A DNA stretch of 64,000 bases from Lysobacterales bacterium (GTDB lineage: Bacteria > Pseudomonadota > Gammaproteobacteria > Xanthomonadales > SZUA-36): positions 124,001 through 188,000 of the forward strand of contig JABAAB010000014.1 in NCBI GenBank assembly GCA_014238945.1, read 5' to 3'. Within the stretch, counting starts at the first letter, position 1; every line of letters starts with the position of its first letter. The notes below the pieces were generated by a model. It saw only the letters and a list, made by a program, of their open reading frames with translations. It searched no databases and was not told where the DNA came from. The translations under genes were made by a program, and so were the position numbers. Shown here one piece after another: positions 54,014 through 64,000 of the stretch.

Positions 54014-54952
54014 TCAGTCAGTAAAAGAGTATCCAAAGGCTTTTTCGAAGCGCTCCTCGATCTCGTCCATGGATGGGGCATGGTTCTGTGGGCCCTGTAC
54101 GGCTATTTTGAATGCACCCATTACCGAACCGATCCTACAGGCTGTTACCAGGTCCAGATTGTTCTGTAGCCCATAGATCAGACCGGATCGGTAGGCATCT
54201 CCGCAGCCAGTTGGATCCAGGATCCCATCGGCATCCACGGTCTTTATGGTTTCCTCGCCGGCTTCGGTAATCAGACTTGATCCTTCGCTGCCATGGGTAA
54301 TGATCAACGCCTCAAGTTGTTCTGCTACCTGTTCTTTGGTCAGACCCGTACGGTCCTGGATTAACTGGAATTCATAGTCGTTGGCGACCAGCCAGTTGGC
54401 CTGGCTGATAAATGTTCTGAGGTCATTGCCGTCAAACAGCGTCATGGCCTGACCGGGGTCAAAAATGTGGGGTATACCCAGTCGCTCAAAATCCCGGCTG
54501 TGCTGCAGCATGGCCTTTCTGCCGTCCGGTGCCACAATACCCAATGTCATGCCCCTGGTCTCGTCGACCTTGTTGAGATAGCTCTCCTGCATTGCCCCCG
54601 GGTGGAAGGCGGTGATCTGGTTGTCATCCAGATCAGTGGTAATAAAAGCCTGAGGTGTGAATTCTCCTTCCAGGTGACGCACGTAACGGGTGGAGATGCC
54701 CAGCGATTCCAAACGTCTCTGGTAAGGTCCGAAATCATCACCAACCGTTGCCATCGGGTAGGGGTCACCACCGAGCAGTTTCAGGTTGTAGGCAATATTG
54801 CCCGCCACGCCCCCAAACTGCCGACGCATTTCCGGTACCAGGAAGGAAACGTTCAGGATATGCACCTGCTCCGGAAGGATATGATCTTTGAATCGTTCCG
54901 GGAACACCATGATGGTGTCAAAGGCCAGGGAACCACAAATTAATGCCGACAT
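54014..54952 (-). CDS. PfkB-family carbohydrate/nucleoside kinase (adenosine-kinase-like)
   Basis: A 312-residue kinase. MSALICGSLAFDTIMVFPERFKDHIL is the start typical of adenosine/ribokinase-like members, FGGVAGNIAYNLKLLGGDPYPMATVGDDFG is PfkB signature 1, and DGILDPTGCGDAYRSGLIYGL is signature 2 with the catalytic Asp in D-P-T-G-C-G-D. It phosphorylates a sugar or nucleoside in the cytoplasm. It is divergent from mreB (191-bp shared upstream region). Confidence 0.8.
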   Translation of the reverse strand: MSALICGSLAFDTIMVFPERFKDHILPEQVHILNVSFLVPEMRRQFGGVAGNIAYNLKLLGGDPYPMATVGDDFGPYQRRLESLGISTRYVRHLEGEFTPQAFITTDLDDNQITAFHPGAMQESYLNKVDETRGMTLGIVAPDGRKAMLQHSRDFERLGIPHIFDPGQAMTLFDGNDLRTFISQANWLVANDYEFQLIQDRTGLTKEQVAEQLEALIITHGSEGSSLITEAGEETIKTVDADGILDPTGCGDAYRSGLIYGLQNNLDLVTACRIGSVMGAFKIAVQGPQNHAPSMDEIEERFEKAFGYSFTD

Positions 54953-55026
54953 GCTTTGATCCGTTTTTTCAGAGAAATTGCGTTTACATAAACGGCATTC
55001 TAGCGGATTTTGCGGCTATGACCTGA

Positions 55027-56193
<1,167 letters not shown>

Positions 56194-56246
56194 AGGACAA
56201 CCCCCATCGGGCGTATCTGCCTGATCAATAGACTCACGATAAGAAT

Positions 56247-57167
56247 TTGGCAAATACCCCATCATCAGGCTCAAGCCGCTGGTTCGGCGGAGAAGGCGCC
56301 AGGACCGCGCGACTGATGGTGTATATTTTGCTGTCCGTCGTACTGATGTCGATGGATCAGCGTGGTGGTTACGTTCCCCGTATACGCAATGCCATGGAGT
56401 CCGTTTTTGAACCGGTGTTTCACCTGGCCGGTTGGCCGTCAAGGGCAATTCGCTCGGTCGCCGAACACACCCGCGCAAGACAGGATTTGATCGACCAGAA
56501 CCGGCAACTGTTGGAGCAATTGCTAAAAGTCGGGGGGTCGGTACAAACACAATCTGCCCTGAGACAGGAAAATCAGCGTCTTCGAAGCCTGCTGGAGTCC
56601 ACCCAGGGCAGGGCCTACGAATTCAGGTTTGCGGAAATGATCCGTGTGGACCTGGATCCGTTTTCACATAAGGTCTGGATTGATCGCGGCAGCGAACAGG
56701 GCGTGACAGAAGGCCAGGCCGTAATCGACGGACGCGGTATCGTCGGGCAGGTGGAGAATGTACACCGGTATGCGTCGACCGTTCGCCTGATTTCCGACCC
56801 GGATCATGCTCTGCCGGTGCAAATCAACAGGACCGGATTACGTACAGTCGCCTTTGGCACCGGCGACACCTCTCATTTGCTAATGCCAAACGTACCACTA
56901 CAGGCAGATGTGGGTGAGGGAGACATGATCGTTACCTCGGGTCTTGGTGACCGTTTTCCACCGGGTTTTCCTGCCGGTGAGGTGGCTCGGGTGGAACGCA
57001 ACAGTGGTGATACTTTTGCAATTGTCTATGTCAGGCCATATGCAGCGCTGGACCGCGGTCGCGAAGTGTTGTTGATAGAGGCAAAAACTGAGATGCAAGT
57101 CGAGCCTCAAATTGAGACCTCCTCCGCAGTACCACCTGTTTTACCGCAACCGGTGGATGAGTCATGA
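56247..57167 (+). CDS. mreC: Rod shape-determining protein MreC
   Basis: A 306-residue bitopic protein from a TTG start at 56247 (no ATG upstream of the membrane helix). The helix LMVYILLSVVLMSMD is followed by a coiled coil (HTRARQDLIDQNRQLLEQLLKVGGSVQ..QENQRLRSLLES, ~residues 70-120) and the beta-barrel domains (VWIDRGSEQGVTEGQAVIDGRGIVGQVENVHRYASTVRLISDPDHALPVQ). It links MreB and PBP2 in the periplasm. The C-terminal tail is Pro/Glu-rich. Its end overlaps mreD by 4 nt. Confidence 0.9.
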   Translation: MANTPSSGSSRWFGGEGARTARLMVYILLSVVLMSMDQRGGYVPRIRNAMESVFEPVFHLAGWPSRAIRSVAEHTRARQDLIDQNRQLLEQLLKVGGSVQTQSALRQENQRLRSLLESTQGRAYEFRFAEMIRVDLDPFSHKVWIDRGSEQGVTEGQAVIDGRGIVGQVENVHRYASTVRLISDPDHALPVQINRTGLRTVAFGTGDTSHLLMPNVPLQADVGEGDMIVTSGLGDRFPPGFPAGEVARVERNSGDTFAIVYVRPYAALDRGREVLLIEAKTEMQVEPQIETSSAVPPVLPQPVDES

Positions 57168-57655
57168 GACGGGCGGGGGAAAGTCGCACTCTGGTTTTAC
57201 TCACCATCATAGCGGCCATGTTGTTGTCATTGATACCGATGCCGGAACCATTGTCGGAATTCAAACCTTACTGGGTCGCGTTGGTGATGATTTACTGGAC
57301 GCTGGAGACCCGCGGGATGATCGGCCTGGGGCTGGCTTTCCTGATCGGTCTCACCCTCGATGTTTTAAGTGGCAGCTTGATGGGATTACACGCACTGAGC
57401 CTGGTGGTGATGGTGTTCCTGGTACAACGATTCAGACCTCGTCTGCGTTTTTTCCCACCCTGGCAGCAGGTACTGGGTGTGCTGGGTTTACTGGTCAATG
57501 ACAAGATCATCCTGATCTGGATCCTGGCACTGCTGGGCGAACCGATGCCCACCTGGGAATACTGGTTGGCACCGGTGGTCGGTATGGCATTGTGGCCATG
57601 GATATTTCTGTTGCTTGATCGTATTCGTGCACGCCAGCGTCAACACAAGTCGTGA
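57164..57655 (+). CDS. mreD: Rod shape-determining protein MreD
   Basis: A 163-residue inner-membrane protein with five hydrophobic segments and the family blocks PEPLSEFKPYWVALVMIYWTLETRGMIGLGLAFLIGLTLDVLSGSLMGLHAL. It belongs to the MreBCD elongation complex. Starts within the mreC stop (ATGA), and its stop overlaps the GTG start of the PBP2 gene. Confidence 0.9.
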   Translation: MRRAGESRTLVLLTIIAAMLLSLIPMPEPLSEFKPYWVALVMIYWTLETRGMIGLGLAFLIGLTLDVLSGSLMGLHALSLVVMVFLVQRFRPRLRFFPPWQQVLGVLGLLVNDKIILIWILALLGEPMPTWEYWLAPVVGMALWPWIFLLLDRIRARQRQHKS

Positions 57656-59526
57656 TCAATTACGCCAACGAACAAGCCATGAAGGACCCTCGCGAAGAGC
57701 AATTGCTTTTTGAAAGCAGGGCCAGGGCAGGGTTCTTTGTGGTTGTGATCTGTATGCTGGGCTTGCTCGGACGCTACTTTTGGCTGCAGGTAACTGCACA
57801 TCAACAGTTTTCCACGCGCTCTGAAAGCAACCGGGTAAGTGTGCGTCCAGTGGTTCCCAACCGGGGATTGATCTATGACCGGAGAGGCCGGGTAATAGCG
57901 GAGAACCTTCCCGCCTACCGGTTGGAAATAGTAGCCGAGAAAGTGCAGCAGCTTGAGCCCCTGCTGGACGAATTGGCGACGCTTATAGAGCTCAACGATG
58001 AGCATCGGAACAGCTTCAACAAGTCCCGGCGTCATTACCGCGTGTTTGACCCCATCCCTCTGAAACTCAATCTCAGTGAACAGGAGGTTGCCCGGTTTGC
58101 GGTGAACCGGCATCGTTTTAAAGGCGCGGATGTCGTGCCTTACCTGTCCAGGAATTATCCCTATGGTGAGCTGCTGACCCACGTGCTGGGTTATGTCGGG
58201 CGTCTGGATGAACGGGATATCGCCAGGGTGGATCAGGGCAATTACCGTGGTACACGCATCATCGGAAAAATTGGTATTGAGCAGTTCAGGGAAACCGAAT
58301 TGCATGGAACCAGTGGGTATGAGCAGGTGGAAACCAACGTCAGCGGTCGGGTGCTGCGGGTGCTCGATCGCCAGGACGCAATCCCGGGTACGGATCTGGT
58401 GCTGTCGATAGACGTGGCCGTCCAGCGTGCGGCCTGGGACGGACTGGGTGAGCGGCCCGGTTCGGTGGTGGCGATTGATCCCACCGATGGCAGTATCATC
58501 GCGCTGGTCAGCAAGCCGGCCTATGATCCCAATGCCTTTGTACACGGTATCAGCCAGCAGGCCTACCAGGCCATCCTGGACACACCCGGTCGGCCCCTGT
58601 TCAACCGGGCGCTCAAAGGGGGTTATGAACCGGGTTCCACGCTCAAGCCTTTTGTCGGTCTGGCAGGTCTGGAGCTGGATCTGATAAATACGCAAACCCG
58701 GGTGTATTCGAGTGGTTCATTTTATATCGATGGCTACAGCCGACCCTACCGGGATTGGAAGGAGGAAGGCCACGGATGGGTGACCCTGGAATCCGCGTTG
58801 GAACAGTCCGTGAATACCTATTTCTACCAGTTGGCCATGGAAATGGGCATAGATCGGATGCACGACTACCTGTCCCAGTTTGGATTTGGTTCATTGACCG
58901 GTGTTGATGTCCCGGGGGAAGGGGCAGGTCTGTTGCCTTCGCGGCAATGGAAGCGTGCTGCCCGGGATGAGCCCTGGTATCCCGGCGAAACCGTGATCGC
59001 CGGTATCGGACAAGGGTTCAACGTGGTGACACCCCTGCAGTTGGCCAATGCACTTGCGGTGCTGATCAATGGTGGCAAGCGTTATGAACCCAGGTTGTTG
59101 TATGCAACCAAAGCCGCGGGGATTGAACGTGCGCAGCGGGTCAGGGCACCGCTTGCAATGCAGATACCGGTAAAGGAGGCAGGGGACTGGCAGGCGGTAC
59201 TTGAAGGCATGGACCGGGTGGTCAACGGTGTACGTGGCACCGCGACGGGGATTGCCGTGGACGCACGTTACAGGACGGCAGGCAAGACCGGTACGGCCCA
59301 GGTCTACCAGTTGAATGAAGATGGGGAATACAACGAAGCTGATGTGGCGCAACATCTGCGTGATCATGCCTTGTTCATCGCCTTTGCTCCGGTAGAAGTG
59401 CCCAGGATCGCGATCGCGGTGATCGTGGAACATGGTGGCACAGGATCAAAGGCCGCCGCACCGGTGGCACGCGCCACCCTCGATGCCTGGCTGGATCAGG
59501 AGACGGGCATGGAGGTGCAACCGTGA
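57652..59526 (+). CDS. mrdA: Penicillin-binding protein 2 (elongasome transpeptidase)
   Basis: A 624-residue class B PBP. After one membrane helix (FFVVVICMLGLLGRYFWLQV), a pedestal domain starts NRVSVRPVVPNRGLIYDRRGRVIAENLPAYRL. The transpeptidase carries Ser329-Thr-Leu-Lys332 (GYEPGSTLKPFVGLAG), SVN (EQSVNTYFYQLAMEMG) and KTG (RTAGKTGTAQVYQ). It cross-links new peptidoglycan during elongation and partners RodA. The GTG at 57652 overlaps the mreD stop. An ATG at 57679 is a good alternative start, as the helix comes soon after either. Confidence 0.95.
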   Translation: MINYANEQAMKDPREEQLLFESRARAGFFVVVICMLGLLGRYFWLQVTAHQQFSTRSESNRVSVRPVVPNRGLIYDRRGRVIAENLPAYRLEIVAEKVQQLEPLLDELATLIELNDEHRNSFNKSRRHYRVFDPIPLKLNLSEQEVARFAVNRHRFKGADVVPYLSRNYPYGELLTHVLGYVGRLDERDIARVDQGNYRGTRIIGKIGIEQFRETELHGTSGYEQVETNVSGRVLRVLDRQDAIPGTDLVLSIDVAVQRAAWDGLGERPGSVVAIDPTDGSIIALVSKPAYDPNAFVHGISQQAYQAILDTPGRPLFNRALKGGYEPGSTLKPFVGLAGLELDLINTQTRVYSSGSFYIDGYSRPYRDWKEEGHGWVTLESALEQSVNTYFYQLAMEMGIDRMHDYLSQFGFGSLTGVDVPGEGAGLLPSRQWKRAARDEPWYPGETVIAGIGQGFNVVTPLQLANALAVLINGGKRYEPRLLYATKAAGIERAQRVRAPLAMQIPVKEAGDWQAVLEGMDRVVNGVRGTATGIAVDARYRTAGKTGTAQVYQLNEDGEYNEADVAQHLRDHALFIAFAPVEVPRIAIAVIVEHGGTGSKAAAPVARATLDAWLDQETGMEVQP

Positions 59527-60614
59527 AGATTCGTGTTCCGCCCTGGTTGGGTACACCACGGCTGGATCCGGTATTGCTGGGCTTATTGCTACTGGTCATG
59601 GGTTTCGGTCTGGTCGTGATGTACAGCGCATCAGGTCAGGATATGGCGACGGTAAACCGCCAGGCCATACGTCTTGGTGTTGGTTTATTGGTCATGTTGG
59701 TGATCAGCCAGGTGCCACCACATATCCTCAGCATATGGACACCCTGGATCTATGTTTTTGGTGTGGTTCTGCTGTTGGCAACCTGGGTGTTCGGTGTGGG
59801 CCGCGGTGCACAACGCTGGCTTGACCTTGGCATCATCCGTTTTCAGCCATCGGAAGTGATGAAGCTTGCGGTGCCGATGATGATTGCCTGGTATTTACAC
59901 CCGCGTGTGCTGCCTCCGGCACTCAAATCGGTATTCGTGAGTCTGGCGATACTGATGGTGCCCAGCGTGCTGGTCGCTCGCCAACCTGATCTGGGCACCG
60001 CACTCCTGGTGGCTGCCAGTGGCGGATTCACCCTGTTCCTGGCGGGACTACGCTGGCGTACCCTGGTGGTTTTTGCCGGGACCCTGATGGCTGCAATACC
60101 GTTGGTTTGGCCATTTCTGAAAGAATACCAGCGTGACCGCCTACGTATTTTTCTGAATCCCGAAGTTGATCCACTTGGAGATGGCTGGAACATCATCCAG
60201 TCCAAGATTGCCGTGGGTTCGGGTGGCGTGACCGGTAAGGGTTGGTTGAACGGGACACAGTCGCACCTGGAATTTATCCCCGAACACCACACCGATTTCG
60301 TGCTTGCGGTGATATCCGAGGAATTTGGCTTGATAGGAGTGGCATTGCTGTTAATGGTTTACGTCCTGTTGATCGGACGTGGATTGTTTATTGCCAGCCT
60401 GGTGCGTGATACGGGTTCGAGGTTACTTGTGGGTAGTCTGAGCCTGACCCTGTTTGTATATGTGCTGGTCAATGGCGCCATGGTGGCAGGAATATTACCG
60501 GTGGTCGGTGTACCCTTGCCACTGATCAGCTACGGTGGCACATCGGCCGTGACGTTGCTGGCAGGATTCGGCATGATGATGTCCATATATGGCCACCGGA
60601 AATTCATAAGTTGA
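59523..60614 (+). CDS. mrdB: Rod shape-determining SEDS glycosyltransferase RodA
   Basis: A 363-residue polytopic SEDS protein with ~10 helices. The loop [34 protein letters not shown] holds the conserved SEDS Arg/Gln region, followed by [15 protein letters not shown], the large loop [50 protein letters not shown], and [28 protein letters not shown] (here [18 protein letters not shown]). It polymerises glycan with PBP2. GTG start overlaps the mrdA stop. Confidence 0.95.
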   Translation: [363 protein letters not shown]

Positions 60615-60741
60615 TGTTTAACTCACGGCCATGAATCACCCGGCGGTTTTTATTTCCCGTTCGGTTAAACTCAATGCGCGCTTTGAGTGTCTGTAAGATG
60701 GTGATTCAAAACAAATGTGGTCAAACCACAAAAAAGGACAA

Positions 60742-61740
60742 ATGAATTCGATGCAAAAATTTCTCTTTCTGGTTTTATTCTCTGCTTTGCTCAGTACCCC
60801 GGCGCTCGCCGTTGACCATCCCGGTGCCGATGAGTTTGTCGCACTTGCTGTGTCCGAACATGGATTACAGGCAGACGAAGTCCGGGCATTGCTCAGCCAG
60901 GCTGAATACAAGCAATCAATCGTCGATGCCATTTCCCGTCCGGCTGAAGGCAAACCATGGCATGAGTACCGGCCAATATTCCTGACCGACAGACGTGTCA
61001 GTGAAGGAATAGATTTCTGGAACGACAACCGTGAACTGATTGCATCCGCCTCGAAACAATACGGTGTGGACGAGGAAATTATCGTAGCAATCATTGGTGT
61101 TGAGACCTTTTATGGTCGAATTACGGGCTCATACCGCACCATTGACGCGTTGGTGACATTGGGGTTTTATTATCCGCAGGGACTCTCTTCAGACCGGTCC
61201 GGGTTTTTTTCCAGCGAACTGATGCACTATATCAAGCTGACCAGTGAAGAAGGATTGCCCGCCAGCGAAGTCAGCGGTTCCTATGCCGGGGCCATGGGCA
61301 TGGGCCAGTTCATGCCGAGCAGCTATCGCGAGTATTCGGTCGATTTCGACCAGGACGGCAGCCGCGACCTGTGGCGGTCCACAGCCGACGTGGTGGGTAG
61401 TGTGGCCAACTATCTCCATCGCCATGGCTGGCAATCCGGGCAGCCGGTTACACGCCGGGCACGGGCTACCCAGGATGCTGCATTCGCAAAGATTTCCACA
61501 CGGGACTTCAGCCCCACACTGACAGTTGCCGAATGGCGGGAGCAGGGTTTCAGGAGTGCAGATGAACTACGCCCTGACCTGGCTGCGGCCGTGCTGAAGC
61601 TGGTTGAAAAAGACCGCAATACCTACTGGCTGACCTTCAAGAATTTCTACGTTATCACACGCTACAACCGCAGTCCCCGGTATGCGATGGCGGTGTATGA
61701 ACTGAGCCAGGAAATCAGCCGGGGTATGGACGGGTCCTGA
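60742..61740 (+). CDS. mltB: Membrane-bound or periplasmic lytic murein transglycosylase B
   Basis: A 332-residue lytic transglycosylase. Start MNSMQKFLFLVLFSALLSTPALAV follows AAAAAGGACAA, with a signal peptide but no lipobox. The catalytic Glu121 is in EIIVAIIGVETFYGRITGSYRTIDALVTL, then FFSSELMHYIKLTSEEGLPASEVSGSYAGAMGMGQFMPSSYREYSVDFDQDGSRDLW is the family signature. It cleaves glycan strands to make 1,6-anhydro-muropeptides. Its stop overlaps the rlpA start (TGATG). Confidence 0.9.
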   Translation: MNSMQKFLFLVLFSALLSTPALAVDHPGADEFVALAVSEHGLQADEVRALLSQAEYKQSIVDAISRPAEGKPWHEYRPIFLTDRRVSEGIDFWNDNRELIASASKQYGVDEEIIVAIIGVETFYGRITGSYRTIDALVTLGFYYPQGLSSDRSGFFSSELMHYIKLTSEEGLPASEVSGSYAGAMGMGQFMPSSYREYSVDFDQDGSRDLWRSTADVVGSVANYLHRHGWQSGQPVTRRARATQDAAFAKISTRDFSPTLTVAEWREQGFRSADELRPDLAAAVLKLVEKDRNTYWLTFKNFYVITRYNRSPRYAMAVYELSQEISRGMDGS

Positions 61741-62513
61741 TGAGAAACGTGGTACTGCCATGGCTGGTCGTTGCCCTTTTGCTGGCGGGCTGTGCCAGGG
61801 ACAAGTCCAAAGATGTATCCACGCGTGACGGTCCGTCCAGCCGGAAAATTACCGCCGCGGATGTAGACGATGCCGTACCGGAGGTACAACCGCTGGCACG
61901 TTATGGCAATCACTCGCCGTATACGGTTCTGGGCAAGACCTATACGGTTTTGCCGTCCGCCAGGGGTTACCACGAGCGGGGTATTGCATCATGGTACGGC
62001 AGCAAGTTTCATGGCCGGCGGACATCCAGCGGTGAACCCTATGATATGCACCTGGCAACGGCGGCACACAAGAGCCTGCCTTTACCTGCGTTTGCTGAAG
62101 TCACCAACCTCGAGAATGGCCGGAAAATGGTAGTCAAGATCAACGACCGCGGCCCATTTCACGACGACCGTATCATTGACCTGTCGTACGCAGCCGCAGT
62201 GAAACTGGGTATCGATAAAACCGGCACGGCACAAGTGGACGTACGTGCCATTGATGTCGAAACACCCGGGCGCCAGGCAATCAAGGCAGCAGATGGTAGC
62301 TTTCTCCAGGTGGGGGCGTTCAGCCAACGCAGCTCCGCCGATCACCTGGCAGGTAAAATGATGGCTGCTCAGCTCAAACCGGTCTCGATACAAAAGAGCC
62401 GCGGATTGTATAAAGTATGGATAGGGCCGTATGCTTCAGATATTGAAATCGAAGCCAGTATCCAGCGGGTTGTTGAACTGGGCTTTGATCGCCCGCATAA
62501 AGTAAGTCGCTGA
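61740..62513 (+). CDS. rlpA: RlpA-family septal-ring lytic transglycosylase lipoprotein
   Basis: A 257-residue lipoprotein; lipobox LLAGC with Cys18. The double-psi barrel domain has YHERGIASWYGSKFHGRRTSSGEPYDMHLATAAHKSLPLPAFAEVTNLENGRKMVVKINDRGPFHDDRIIDLSYAAAVKLGI. The C-terminal SPOR domain begins SFLQVGAFSQRSSADHLAGKM and binds denuded glycan at the septum. In Pseudomonas RlpA cleaves such glycan. It follows mltB without spacing. Confidence 0.9.
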   Translation: MRNVVLPWLVVALLLAGCARDKSKDVSTRDGPSSRKITAADVDDAVPEVQPLARYGNHSPYTVLGKTYTVLPSARGYHERGIASWYGSKFHGRRTSSGEPYDMHLATAAHKSLPLPAFAEVTNLENGRKMVVKINDRGPFHDDRIIDLSYAAAVKLGIDKTGTAQVDVRAIDVETPGRQAIKAADGSFLQVGAFSQRSSADHLAGKMMAAQLKPVSIQKSRGLYKVWIGPYASDIEIEASIQRVVELGFDRPHKVSR

Positions 62514-62548
62514 CAAATGACGGCCATATTGACGGGATAATATTGCTC

Positions 62549-63724
62549 ATGAAGAAATTTTTGCTACTGGTTGTTCTGGTATTGGCGCTGGCCGTCGATG
62601 CCCTGGCCCAACGACCGCCACCACCACCCAGGGGTATGCCAACGCCGGCGGCACCCGAACTGGGTGCCAACAGTTATATCCTGGTGGATTTCAACAGTGA
62701 ACGCGTGCTGGTAGAGAATAGCCCGGACACACGGGTTGAACCCGCCAGCATTACCAAGTTGATGACCAGTTACGTCGTCTTCAATGAACTGGTTGAAGGC
62801 AATATCAATCTGGAGGATCCGGTGGTCGTCAGCGAAATAGCCTGGCGAACGGGTGGTTCACGCATGTTCATTGAGCCGGGTATGGAAGTGACGGTTGAAC
62901 AACTGCTCAAGGGGATGGTGATCCAGTCCGGCAATGACGCCAGTGTTGCCCTGGCGGAACACCTGGCTGGAACGGAAGACGCCTTCGCCGGCCTGATGAA
63001 CCACTACGCAACGCAACTGGGGATGAGCGCAAGTCATTTTGTCAATGCCACCGGTCTGCCGCACGAAGACCACTACACAACGGCACGTGATGTTGCCACC
63101 CTCAGCATCGCTTTGATCGCCCACTTTCCGGATTTTTACCGCTGGTATTCAGAGAAGGAATACAGTTTCAACAATATCCGCCAGCACAACCGCAACAATC
63201 TGTTATGGCGTGACCCGGCCGTCGACGGTTTGAAAACCGGTCATACACAGGCCGCCGGTTATTGCCTGGCCTCGTCAGCCAAACGTGATGGTATGCGTTT
63301 GGTCAGCGTGGTCATGGGCTCTTCATCTGAAACATCCCGAGTCAGCGAGAGCCAGAGTTTGCTCAACTATGGTTTCCGGTTTTTTGAAACGGTCCAATTG
63401 TATCGGGCTGGCCAGCAACTGGCACAGGGCCAGGTTTGGAAAGGCGAGACCGAGCAGGTAACACTGGGCATACGCGACGAGCTCTTTGTCACCATTCCAC
63501 GTGGTCGTTACGATGATCTCGATGCCCAGGTCACCATGCGTCCGGAGCTGATCGCACCATTGCTGGAAGGCGAAAACGTAGGTCGCATTTCGATCCGTCT
63601 TGAAAATGAAGAAATAGCCGGTCGTGGTCTGATAACACTTGGAGCGGTGCAGGAGGCAGGATTTTTCGGCCGTACCTGGGATGGAATCAGCATGTGGGTC
63701 GGTGGATTGTTTGGTGATGACTGA
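62549..63724 (+). CDS. dacA: D-alanyl-D-alanine carboxypeptidase (PBP5/6 type)
   Basis: A 391-residue low-molecular-weight PBP. The ATG at 62549 begins a signal peptide (MKKFLLLVVLVLALAVDALA). Active-site motifs are Ser67-Ile-Thr-Lys70, Ser127-Gly-Asn129 and Lys229-Thr-Gly231, all at normal spacing. A C-terminal beta domain and an amphipathic tail (FFGRTWDGISMWVGGLFGDD) anchor it to the membrane. It trims the terminal D-Ala from pentapeptides. Its stop overlaps the ybeD start. Confidence 0.95.
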   Translation: MKKFLLLVVLVLALAVDALAQRPPPPPRGMPTPAAPELGANSYILVDFNSERVLVENSPDTRVEPASITKLMTSYVVFNELVEGNINLEDPVVVSEIAWRTGGSRMFIEPGMEVTVEQLLKGMVIQSGNDASVALAEHLAGTEDAFAGLMNHYATQLGMSASHFVNATGLPHEDHYTTARDVATLSIALIAHFPDFYRWYSEKEYSFNNIRQHNRNNLLWRDPAVDGLKTGHTQAAGYCLASSAKRDGMRLVSVVMGSSSETSRVSESQSLLNYGFRFFETVQLYRAGQQLAQGQVWKGETEQVTLGIRDELFVTIPRGRYDDLDAQVTMRPELIAPLLEGENVGRISIRLENEEIAGRGLITLGAVQEAGFFGRTWDGISMWVGGLFGDD

Positions 63725-64000
63725 TGGTTAGCGGCAAGCCTGAACCCACATCCTCCAGTGGCGATGATACCTTATTGGAGTTCCCCTGCAGCTTTCCTGT
63801 CAAGGCCATGGGCCGCAACGTGGAGGGCTTCGAAACCCTGGTGAAAGAGATTGTTCTGCGGCACGCCGAAATCAGTGAAGAGGAAGCGATTAGTACAAAT
63901 GCCAGCGGTGGGGGGAAATACATTGCGGTAACAATTACCATTCACGCCAGCTCAAAAGCACAGCTTGATTCTATCTACCAGGACCTGACCCATTGTGATC
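63724..64000 (+). CDS. ybeD: YbeD/DUF493 family protein (partial, runs off the window)
   Basis: The first 92 residues are present: MVSGKPEPTSSSGDDTLLEFPCSFPVKAMGRNVEGFETLVKEIVLRHAE, then GGGKYIAVTITIHASSKAQLDSIYQDLTHC. This is the DUF493 fold, a small alpha-beta protein, with the typical FPC.F..K.MG start. In gammaproteobacteria it lies between dacA and lipB. Function is poorly known; a regulatory ACT-like fold has been described. Reading continues beyond the window. Confidence 0.9.
   Translation, partial: MVSGKPEPTSSSGDDTLLEFPCSFPVKAMGRNVEGFETLVKEIVLRHAEISEEEAISTNASGGGKYIAVTITIHASSKAQLDSIYQDLTHCD

Noticed and set aside
57640-58695. 351-codon minus-strand frame opposite mrdA
   Set aside because: It lies antisense to a complete PBP2 gene with all three active-site motifs and has no family similarity.

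Overview
The window looks like chromosomal DNA of a Gram-negative, probably marine gammaproteobacterium. The right end has the rod-shape and cell-wall run mreBCD-mrdAB-mltB-rlpA-dacA-ybeD. Elsewhere there are outer-membrane proteins (a TolC-type factor, a D15-type barrel, a TonB-dependent receptor), lipoproteins with clear lipoboxes, and Shine-Dalgarno starts. No taxonomic search was possible, so the assignment rests on gene content and gene order.

Layout. (1) 1-7.2 kb: the start of a TolC/CusC-like metal-efflux outer-membrane factor with a His/Cys-rich secreted protein, an M23 peptidase, a D15-type barrel and a DUF2339/DUF3999 membrane pair. (2) 7.2-11.6 kb: a sterol-desaturase-type hydroxylase, a GNAT acetyltransferase, a decayed 3-hydroxyacyl-CoA dehydrogenase and glycerol kinase. 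(3) 11.6-29.6 kb: a dense locus for methylated amines and a quaternary-ammonium phosphonate. It holds soxBDAG, a GFA-domain protein, dimethylglycine dehydrogenase, a non-pyrrolysine MttB homologue, a gamma-butyrobetaine-hydroxylase-like oxygenase, a BCCT transporter, a PhyH oxygenase, a TmpB/PhnZ-type HD oxygenase, a TmpA-type oxygenase and a TonB-dependent receptor. (4) 29.8-49.4 kb: a TPR-sulfotransferase, hydrolases, a divergent BCCT-like carrier, a coupled M28-like/FAD/MFS operon, a short MetE-like protein coupled to L-carnitine dehydrogenase, a phosphodiesterase, an LLM oxidoreductase, a TAP-like hydrolase and a secreted vWA protein. (5) 49.5-53.8 kb: a HAD phosphatase, then a probable small island next to the 3' end of tRNA-Met, with a PhyH gene between 74-bp inverted repeats and an amino-acid permease. 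(6) 54.0-64 kb: a PfkB kinase and the elongasome/peptidoglycan cluster.

The main biological proposal concerns region 3. TmpA hydroxylates 2-(trimethylammonio)ethylphosphonate, and TmpB cleaves the product to glycine betaine and phosphate. Here a TmpAB-like pair lies on the same strand as enzymes that could take betaine to dimethylglycine (MttB-like), sarcosine (DMGDH) and glycine (SoxBDAG), with a GFA protein possibly handling formaldehyde. A TonB receptor and a BCCT carrier could provide uptake. One locus would then release phosphate, C1 units and glycine from a quaternary phosphonate. The betaine demethylation step lacks a visible corrinoid or methyl-acceptor partner in this window. I recognise no transcriptional regulator in the 64 kb.
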